Shown piece by piece: positions 1 through 5,361 of a stretch of DNA of 9,216 nucleotides. This DNA comes from Bacteroidales bacterium (GTDB lineage Bacteria; Bacteroidota; Bacteroidia; Bacteroidales; GCA-2748055): contig JAOZLK010000142.1 of NCBI GenBank assembly GCA_029934875.1, forward strand, positions 1-9,216. The letters run 5' to 3'. Under the pieces are notes generated by a model. It was not told where the DNA came from, did no database searches, and saw only the letters and a list, made by a program, of their open reading frames with translations. Both the position numbers and the translations under genes were made by a program. The number at the start of each line of letters is the position of its first letter. The first letter of the stretch is position 1.

Positions 1-485
1 CCAGGGCTCTTGTGGGGATCAGTTCTTATTTGATTAACCGTGTAACCCTTGATGAAATTATCATCAAAACAGAAATACCCAACCTGGATATCATACAAAC
101 AGGTCAGGTACCCCCCAACCCTGTTGAACTGCTGTCAAGCAAGAAGAACCAGGAGCTTTTTAATACCCTCAGTGAACGCTATGATTACATAATCGTTGAT
201 ACACCTCCCTATAGTCTTGTTTCGGATGCATTTATCCTGATGAAATATGCGGATATAAAACTTTATGTAACCCGCCTGGGTAAAGTGAAAAGAAGTCGCC
301 TGATATCAAGTATGGAAGATGTTGCCTCCAAGGGCGTAAAGGATCTCTATTTACTGGTGAATGAGGATAGTACTTTTAAGAACTCAACCTATCAGCAGTA
401 TACCGAGAGAAACAAGGGTAAAAAAGGACAGGTAAAAAAGGGTCGGTCCCGCAAAGCTTCTAAACCGAGGGATATTGCTGATTAA
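1..485 (+). CDS. Polysaccharide co-polymerase / BY-type tyrosine autokinase, C-terminal part (5' end outside window)
   Basis: This is the C-terminal ~160 residues of a bacterial tyrosine kinase of the Wzc/CpsD/EpsB type, which controls chain length and export of capsule or exopolysaccharide at the inner membrane. The frame is open to the left edge (codons begin at base 3), so the real start lies upstream; the GTG at 12 is an internal valine. Visible family marks are the GISSYL segment after the missing Walker A/A' region, the GQVPPNPVELL loop (about 102-134), and the Walker B strand YDYIIVDTPP (180-209) followed by SDAFIL. The tail is unusual: only two close tyrosines (YQQY, about 390-401) precede a lysine/arginine-rich end, instead of the dense tyrosine cluster typical of these kinases. 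The last 26 bases overlap the end of the convergent gene on the minus strand. The family call is firm; the exact partner polysaccharide cannot be told. Confidence 0.9.
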   Translation, partial: RALVGISSYLINRVTLDEIIIKTEIPNLDIIQTGQVPPNPVELLSSKKNQELFNTLSERYDYIIVDTPPYSLVSDAFILMKYADIKLYVTRLGKVKRSRLISSMEDVASKGVKDLYLLVNEDSTFKNSTYQQYTERNKGKKGQVKKGRSRKASKPRDIAD

Positions 486-1503
486 GCTCTTTCCTGTAGC
501 GTCTTTTATTAAAAAAGAACTTATAGTATAAGATGCTTGATAGTTCTCTAACAATCTCCTTTTTGCTATAGGGTTTGATAGCACTATTATAACTTCGGGC
601 GGGAGGGACGCAAATAATACCCACAGTATCAGCCTGATTTCGAAGGGCAAATTTGTAGCACATCCATGTTCTTCGCGCATGTATGCCTTCAGACATAATA
701 TTAATAGAAGCGTAAGGGAGGTTTTGATCCTCCAGGTAGTTTGAGATAACAATAGCACTTGCGAGGGTGCGATTTTTGTCAGAAACCGGGGATGCTACCT
801 CCTCAATCACCTGATCAGGGATGCCTTCCAGGTGAAGTTTATGGGCACAAATATCTGCTACTGAAGCGAAATTGGTGAGAATTGGATGCTTCCTTTGGTA
901 ATCCGAACTTCGATAATGTAAGACATCTTTGGATCGGGCCAGGTAGCGGGAGTTTTGCAAGTCAAGGCATTTTACCTCCATGTTGCGATCTTCTCCCAAA
1001 TAATGTTCATCATTGATGAATGATATGCTGATTCTTTCGGCAAAAAAACTTGATTCCAGAATGTGCTGGTAGGTCTTCCACGAATCGGATGTAAAACCAC
1101 CAGCGACCTTCTGATCATTAATGAAGACCAGGTATTCGGGATAGATTCCCTGTACGGGACTTCCTTTTAAAACAAATGACAGGGTGTCGTTTTTTTGGAG
1201 CAAAACTGTTTGAGAACTGAAATTGAAATCCAGAAAGCCATTTTCTGAAAGTAGGTAAGCTGAATCAATGGGACTTCCACTGGTGAATATGCCGCTGTAT
1301 TTCTTGTCTTGATACTCTTTTGCTGCCAGGCTGATGGTTGAATCAGAAACCCATCCTTCAACGATGAGTAACTCTGGTGAAACTGGATTATTCACAGAAA
1401 GGTAGGATTCAAACCAGTCCTTGTAAAAGGCAAGTGCTATTAAAATGGCCGAAGTAAGAATGAATACATTCAGTAGTATTATTAAGTATGTGTTTTTTGT
1501 CAT
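460..1503 (-). CDS. Membrane-anchored YdcF/DUF218 (ElyC/SanA-like) family protein with a CBM-like insert
   Basis: A 347-residue protein with one N-terminal membrane segment (about residues 6-26) and the remainder probably periplasmic. Residues 45-76 (LLIVEGWVSDS ... GIFTSG) match the first strand-helix-strand of the DUF218/YdcF fold. Residues 213-285 (ASVADICAHKL, GIPDQVI, the SEGIHARRTW motif at 271-280) match its second half. Between these, residues about 105-182 look like a different domain: a beta-rich stretch with SFIND (161-165) and EDRNMEV (171-177). This resembles the calcium-dependent xylan-binding modules (CBM60/CBM36 type) in which an ND ... DRN pattern closes the domain. DUF218 proteins are linked to envelope glycan and polyprenyl-carrier functions, but the reaction here is unknown. 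It runs against its neighbours, overlaps the kinase gene by 26 bp tail to tail, and starts divergently from the glycosyltransferase. The start has a single weak AAGAGG-like sequence just upstream. Family assignment is by motif reading only. Confidence 0.75.
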   Translation of the reverse strand: MTKNTYLIILLNVFILTSAILIALAFYKDWFESYLSVNNPVSPELLIVEGWVSDSTISLAAKEYQDKKYSGIFTSGSPIDSAYLLSENGFLDFNFSSQTVLLQKNDTLSFVLKGSPVQGIYPEYLVFINDQKVAGGFTSDSWKTYQHILESSFFAERISISFINDEHYLGEDRNMEVKCLDLQNSRYLARSKDVLHYRSSDYQRKHPILTNFASVADICAHKLHLEGIPDQVIEEVASPVSDKNRTLASAIVISNYLEDQNLPYASINIMSEGIHARRTWMCYKFALRNQADTVGIICVPPARSYNSAIKPYSKKEIVRELSSILYYKFFFNKRRYRKELNQQYPSV

Positions 1504-1507
1504 AGCC

Positions 1508-1542
1508 TCTTATCTTTGTGTTATCTTGACGAAAAGATAAGA
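1508..1542. promoter_or_regulatory. Divergent control region: 10-bp inverted repeat with TTATCTT motif cluster
   Basis: Within the 55-bp gap between the divergent YdcF-type and glycosyltransferase genes, TCTTATCTTT (1508-1517) is repeated perfectly inverted as AAAGATAAGA (1533-1542), 15 bp apart. The heptamer TTATCTT occurs at 1510-1516 and again directly at 1521-1527 (11 bp spacing, about one helical turn), and inverted at 1534-1540. An imperfect copy, TTATCCT, is at 1545-1551. This arrangement looks like an operator or a symmetric pair of promoters. The repeats are read directly; the regulatory role is inferred. Confidence 0.45.
1511..1518 (+). promoter_or_regulatory. Candidate Bacteroidota -7 box (TATCTTTG) for the GT2 gene
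   Basis: TATCTTTG matches the TAnnTTTG -7 consensus of the Bacteroidota primary sigma factor exactly and lies 40 bp before the ATG at 1559, giving an expected leader of about 30-35 nt. No convincing TTTG -33 box is present at the usual distance, which lowers confidence. On the opposite strand TATCTTTT (1539 down to 1532) is a one-mismatch counterpart that could serve the minus-strand gene. Confidence 0.4.
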
Positions 1543-1558
1543 ATTTATCCTGTTAAGA

Positions 1559-2479
1559 ATGGAAGTGAAGAGAACAAAAAAGAAAGTAGCCTTGCTCATC
1601 CCTGTATTCAATAACCTTGAATTTACGAAGGACTGTCTAGGTAAACTCGATGAATTGCTCACAAAAGAACAATTGGAGCATCTGAAATTTACATTGATTG
1701 TCATCGACGATGGTTCCAGTGACGGAACTTCTGACTGGATCAGAGCAAACTATCAGGATGTGAAAGTATTGCAGGGAGATGGCAATCTCTGGTGGAGTGG
1801 CGGAATTAACATGGGGGCTGCTTTTGCAGTGCAGCAAGGGGACTATGATTATGTAATGTTATGGAACAATGATATCAAGCCGGCAGACGACTATTTTACA
1901 GCACTTGATGATCTGATACCCGGAATATCGCAGGATGCAATTCTTGGGTCCAAAATCTACACCATGGGTGAGGATGATATGGTATGGTCATTCGGGGGTA
2001 AATTTAACCCCAGGTCGGGCAAGATATATATGCTGGGATATGAAGAGGTGGATAGCAATAAATTTTCTTCACCAGCCCGCGCCGATTGGTTGCCAGGTAT
2101 GGGGACCCTCGTACCCCTTGAAGTAATTCACAAAATTGGATACTGGGATGCTTTGAATTTTCCTCAGTATCATGGAGATAGCGATTTTACTTACCGTGCA
2201 AAGTTGGCTGGTTTCGAATTATGGGTCTATCCCCAGTTGCGGATATGGAACAACAGGGAGAATACCGGCCTGAAACACCAGGGTAATTTCAGAAAGTTAA
2301 TGCAGCTTTTTACGGATACGAAGTCCAATTTCAACTGGAAAATGCATATGTGCTTTTACAGGAAGTATTCAAAGGGGTTTCTTGCTTACATTCCGCTTTT
2401 TCACGTGTATGCTATGTTGCTTGGAGGCTTTTTTAAATGGAAGATCCTGAGTTTTTTCGGAGTCTCCCGGAAGGTATAG
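1559..2479 (+). CDS. GT2-family glycosyltransferase (rhamnosyltransferase-like)
   Basis: A 306-residue cytoplasmic, probably membrane-associated glycosyltransferase with a GT-A fold that would add one sugar to a lipid-linked repeat unit of the surface polysaccharide. Visible marks in order: VALLIPVFNN (10-19, first strand), VIDDGSSDGT (48-57, nucleotide-sugar binding), GNLWWSGGINMG (75-86, typical of the WbbL/GlfT-like GT2 subgroup), LWNNDI (101-106, in the place of the metal-binding DxD motif), WLPGMGTLVP (177-186), and HGDSDF (205-210) carrying the likely catalytic acidic residue. A hydrophobic stretch near the end (about 274-300) may attach it to the membrane. Length is normal for the family. 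The ATG at 1559 leaves a short basic lead before the first strand and fits the promoter candidate upstream. The sugar donor and acceptor cannot be read from sequence. Confidence 0.9.
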   Translation: MEVKRTKKKVALLIPVFNNLEFTKDCLGKLDELLTKEQLEHLKFTLIVIDDGSSDGTSDWIRANYQDVKVLQGDGNLWWSGGINMGAAFAVQQGDYDYVMLWNNDIKPADDYFTALDDLIPGISQDAILGSKIYTMGEDDMVWSFGGKFNPRSGKIYMLGYEEVDSNKFSSPARADWLPGMGTLVPLEVIHKIGYWDALNFPQYHGDSDFTYRAKLAGFELWVYPQLRIWNNRENTGLKHQGNFRKLMQLFTDTKSNFNWKMHMCFYRKYSKGFLAYIPLFHVYAMLLGGFFKWKILSFFGVSRKV

Positions 2480-2787
2480 TCTTTTACCTGGCAAAGTCTG
2501 CATTGTTGTGACAAACCTTAAAATTTGCTTGACGAAGGAATAATTTTCTTTGACCAGGGAATTTTTTATGTATTTGCCTTAAATTTCCTTTTCATCCCTC
2601 TTTTTGGGTTTGAGATCCTTCATTTTTCCTAACCTGTCAAAATTGGGAAACATGTGCATACTTTCCGCGTTAAAACATACATAAAATCTATGTGTTAGTG
2701 CAACCTTTGTGCCAATACTGATAGTCAATTCAATAGTTCTTAATAACTATTAGATTTTTTTAAAACATTTTTGAAAGCACAACGTAT
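2480..2787. other. 308-bp AT-rich gap without a gene
   Basis: No convincing coding frame or RNA gene is seen on either strand. It holds several TTTG-containing stretches, but none makes a full -33/-7 promoter with correct spacing. The better partial matches are AACCTTTG (2702-2709) and TTTG (2549-2552) followed after 16 bp by TGTATTTG (2569-2576). A stem-loop with a T run lies at 2732-2761. The length and base composition suit a promoter and leader region for the large secreted protein downstream. Confidence 0.6.
2732..2761 (+). terminator. Weak stem-loop with T7 run upstream of the LamG protein gene
   Basis: AATAGTT (2732-2738) pairs with AACTATT (2745-2751) around a 6-nt loop and is followed by a run of seven T (2755-2761). 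The stem is short and has only one G-C pair, so it would be a weak terminator. It sits more than 250 bp after the glycosyltransferase gene and only 26 bp before the ATG at 2788, so it could equally be part of the leader of that gene or have no role. Confidence 0.25.
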
Positions 2788-5265
2788 ATGAGTAGAAATC
2801 ATTCAAACAAAAAGCAGAAAAACCATAAAATTCTTTACTGTATGAAAAAAATGAACTTTTTATCAATCATTGCCTTCCTGATGCTCCTTGCTTTTAGCAG
2901 CAGCGGATGGGCGGCTGAAGCTCCTTACATTGCTCCCATCGCTGATCAGACAGCTACTCTTGGGGAGCTCTTCACCTATGATGTAAATGCCGTGAATGCT
3001 GATCCGGCTGAAAATTATCAATTATTGTCAGGTCGCCCTGGTATGACTATCGACCAAAGTACAGGAGTAATTTCATGGACTCCCGGTGAAACAGGTGATG
3101 GCGGTGCTGTTTCGGTTCGTGCTTATAATTCGGCAGGTGAGTCTGTACGTGACTTCTTGGTCTATATTTCCACCGCTGTTGAATGCGATGACGATTTGAT
3201 CTCATACTGGAAACTGGATGAAACTACCGGAGATGTTTATGAGGATTATAAGGGAGGATATTCAGCCACTTCTCTGACCCCTCTGACAAATGCGACTGGA
3301 AAGGTGGATAACGCCAAAACCTTTACTCCTTTGGGACAGACAGACCAGTTTGTATATGTTCCTGATACGGATCAGTATGATTTCGCCAGTTCGGGTGGGT
3401 TCTCAATCTCAGTGTGGTTCAAGTATGATGGACAGTACATAACAGGTGTGGATAAAAACCAGGTCTTGATAGCAAAAGGTTCTGCCAGTGTAGAAGACGA
3501 ATCTCTCATCCTTTTGATGGTGCAGACTGAAGATGTTTCAACACCTGTTGTAAGTTTCAGTCTCAAGGTAGCCTTAGCAGACGATCCCATCAAAACGGTT
3601 TCTTCCGGCCCCATCTCCCCGGGCCAGTGGTACAATGCCATTGCCGTTTATCAGGGTGCTTCCTCCGGGCAACTTGCCTACCCAAAAATCTACCTGAATA
3701 CCGTTCCGTCAAGTCCTGCTCCTCATATTTTTCATAATGCCAATTTCAATACAAAATACGAGTTGAATATTGGGTATTGGGGCAGGTATGAGGAAAACCG
3801 CTATCCATTCAACGGATCGATGGATGAAATTCTTTTCTATAATAAGGCTTTAAGTCAGCTAGAGGTAAATGCAATTTTTGCTGATGGAGACGCTGGAAAG
3901 CCACATTGCAAGCCGGGTAATTACTACCCCTTGTTTTCTTCAGTTCCCGTTACTGCTGCTGCACAGGATGTGGAGTATAGCTATATTGTTGAAGCTGCGG
4001 ATTATGACAATGATCTCCTGACGCTCTCGGCTGTTACCATTCCTTCATGGCTGACTTTCAATGCAGCAAGCGGACTGCTTTCAGGAACTCCTGGCAGTGG
4101 TGATGTAGGAGTTTTCCCTGTAAGCATTAAAGCCACAGACGGCAGCATTGATATTTATCAGAATTTCGATATCGATGTGACCAATACAAACGATCCTCCG
4201 GAAATCACATCTACTCCTTTAACAACGATTGATGAGGGAGCTACCTACACCTATTTCATTGTAGCTGAGGATCTGGATGAAGATCCACTTGTTTATACTA
4301 CTCCGATTCTTCCTTCATGGCTTACATTTAATCCGGACACCAAAGTATTAATTGGAATTCCCGGAAGAGAAGATGCAGGTGATAATCCAGTGAAGATCGT
4401 GGTTTCAGATGGTGTATTCGAGGCTACTCAAGAGTTTACCATTGAAGTTATGAGCGACAACAATGCTCCATTGATTACCGCTAATCCGGTAATCAGTGTG
4501 GATAACTACCAGGAGTATGCTTATACCATTACAGCTTTTGATGCGGATCCAGCCGATGTATTAAGCTTCACACCTGAACTTATTCCATCATGGGCTACCT
4601 TTGATGTGGAAACTCATCTTTTAAGTGGAATTCCTGAGAAGAAGGATGTTGGAGATCATCCTGTAAGCCTGGTCGTAAGTGACGGTTGGGTAGATGTGAA
4701 GCAGGAGTTTGTCATCAACGTAAGGGATGTAAATACGGCTCCTGTAATTAATTCAGAGGCCAATGATACAGCCATTGTAGATGAACTTTATGCCTACCTC
4801 CTGGATGTCACCGATTACGATGGAGACATTATCACCGCTACAGGTGTACTCATTCCGGAATGGATGACATTTAATGCAGGTTCCAGGGTGCTGAGTGGTA
4901 CTCCTAGCAGCGATGACCTTGGACCGCATAATGTAATGATCACTGTTTCAGATGGTACTTATACAGTCAATGAACTGTTCACAATTAATGTTATCACTGC
5001 TGTCGGAATTGATATTTCGAGCAAATTGGTGAACAGCGTATATCCGAATCCAGCAAATGAGTTTGTTGTTTTTGAATTCATTGAGCAGGCCTCAAGTATT
5101 GAGATTACTGATCTGTCCGGTAAGGTTCTGATCCGCGAATCGGTAGACTCAGGAGATATGCAGGTCCAGATCAATGTATCTGAACTGAACAATGGTATGT
5201 ATATGTTCCGGGTATTTGATGAGACAAAGAGTCAGCATCAAACCGGTAAAATTGTGATCAACTAA
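2788..5265 (+). CDS. T9SS cargo protein: LamG-like domain plus four cadherin-like/He_PIG repeats
   Basis: An 825-residue secreted or surface-attached protein, likely an adhesin or glycan-binding structural protein; no catalytic motif was seen. Order of parts: signal peptide ending near GWAA (40-43); a first He_PIG-like Ig domain (about 46-128, STGVISWTPG); a concanavalin-like LamG_3 domain (about 134-366, with LISYWKLDE, FSISVWFKYDG, NGSMDEILFYNKALS); four tandem repeats (about 381-737); and a C-terminal T9SS sorting domain (about 746-825: SVYPNPANEF, ITDLSGKVL, NNGMYMFRV, GKIVIN). The domain order predicts Sec export, then T9SS passage across the outer membrane. Two starts are possible. The ATG at 2788 gives a 22-residue basic lead before the hydrophobic core; the in-frame ATG at 2842 gives a standard signal peptide (MKKMNFLSIIAF) and may be the true one. 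The outer start is listed. A strong terminator follows the gene, so it may be transcribed alone. Confidence 0.9.
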   Translation: MSRNHSNKKQKNHKILYCMKKMNFLSIIAFLMLLAFSSSGWAAEAPYIAPIADQTATLGELFTYDVNAVNADPAENYQLLSGRPGMTIDQSTGVISWTPGETGDGGAVSVRAYNSAGESVRDFLVYISTAVECDDDLISYWKLDETTGDVYEDYKGGYSATSLTPLTNATGKVDNAKTFTPLGQTDQFVYVPDTDQYDFASSGGFSISVWFKYDGQYITGVDKNQVLIAKGSASVEDESLILLMVQTEDVSTPVVSFSLKVALADDPIKTVSSGPISPGQWYNAIAVYQGASSGQLAYPKIYLNTVPSSPAPHIFHNANFNTKYELNIGYWGRYEENRYPFNGSMDEILFYNKALSQLEVNAIFADGDAGKPHCKPGNYYPLFSSVPVTAAAQDVEYSYIVEAADYDNDLLTLSAVTIPSWLTFNAASGLLSGTPGSGDVGVFPVSIKATDGSIDIYQNFDIDVTNTNDPPEITSTPLTTIDEGATYTYFIVAEDLDEDPLVYTTPILPSWLTFNPDTKVLIGIPGREDAGDNPVKIVVSDGVFEATQEFTIEVMSDNNAPLITANPVISVDNYQEYAYTITAFDADPADVLSFTPELIPSWATFDVETHLLSGIPEKKDVGDHPVSLVVSDGWVDVKQEFVINVRDVNTAPVINSEANDTAIVDELYAYLLDVTDYDGDIITATGVLIPEWMTFNAGSRVLSGTPSSDDLGPHNVMITVSDGTYTVNELFTINVITAVGIDISSKLVNSVYPNPANEFVVFEFIEQASSIEITDLSGKVLIRESVDSGDMQVQINVSELNNGMYMFRVFDETKSQHQTGKIVIN
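3928..4995 (+). repeat. Four tandem ~90-residue cadherin-like/He_PIG protein repeats
   Basis: Four units in the LamG protein (about residues 381-466, 471-556, 561-646, 652-737). Each has an acidic DxDxD-type turn at residues 405, 495, 585 and 676 (period 90, 90, 91), then an IPSWLTFN-like motif (418, 508, 599, 689), a LLSGTP/LIGIP motif and a closing V-x-DG segment. The acidic turns suggest calcium binding, as in cadherin-like domains. The DNA copies have diverged, so this is an old protein-level duplication and not a recent DNA repeat. Confidence 0.85.
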
Positions 5266-5284
5266 TATTTAGAATGTTGGATGA

Positions 5285-5323
5285 ATATAAAATAGGGTGT
5301 CAGTAGTGCACCCTATTTTATAT
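5285..5323 (+). terminator. Strong intrinsic terminator after the LamG protein gene
   Basis: A perfect 15-bp inverted repeat: ATATAAAATAGGGTG (5285-5299) and CACCCTATTTTATAT (5309-5323) around a 9-nt loop, 19 bp after the TAA at 5265. The lower stem supplies an A-rich left arm and a T-rich right arm, so it could work in both directions. It separates the LamG protein from the SGNH/MBOAT unit. Confidence 0.85.
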
Positions 5324-5361
5324 ACCCATCCTCAGTAGCTCAAACGATATCTTTTAGAAAT

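Noticed and set aside
384..758. Open frame of 124 codons on the minus strand
   Set aside because: It lies within the YdcF-type gene on the same strand in another frame, lacks domain motifs, and its sequence does not look like a real protein next to the well-supported longer gene.
2549..2576. TTTG ... TGTATTTG as a promoter for the LamG protein gene
   Set aside because: Spacing between the boxes is 16 bp instead of about 19-21, the -7 box has a mismatch at the key A, and the leader would be over 200 nt, so it is not listed as a feature.
3928..4995. A recent tandem DNA duplication or CRISPR-like array in the repeat region
   Set aside because: The period of about 270 bp is clear only at the protein level; the DNA copies differ widely and there are no short identical repeats with spacers.
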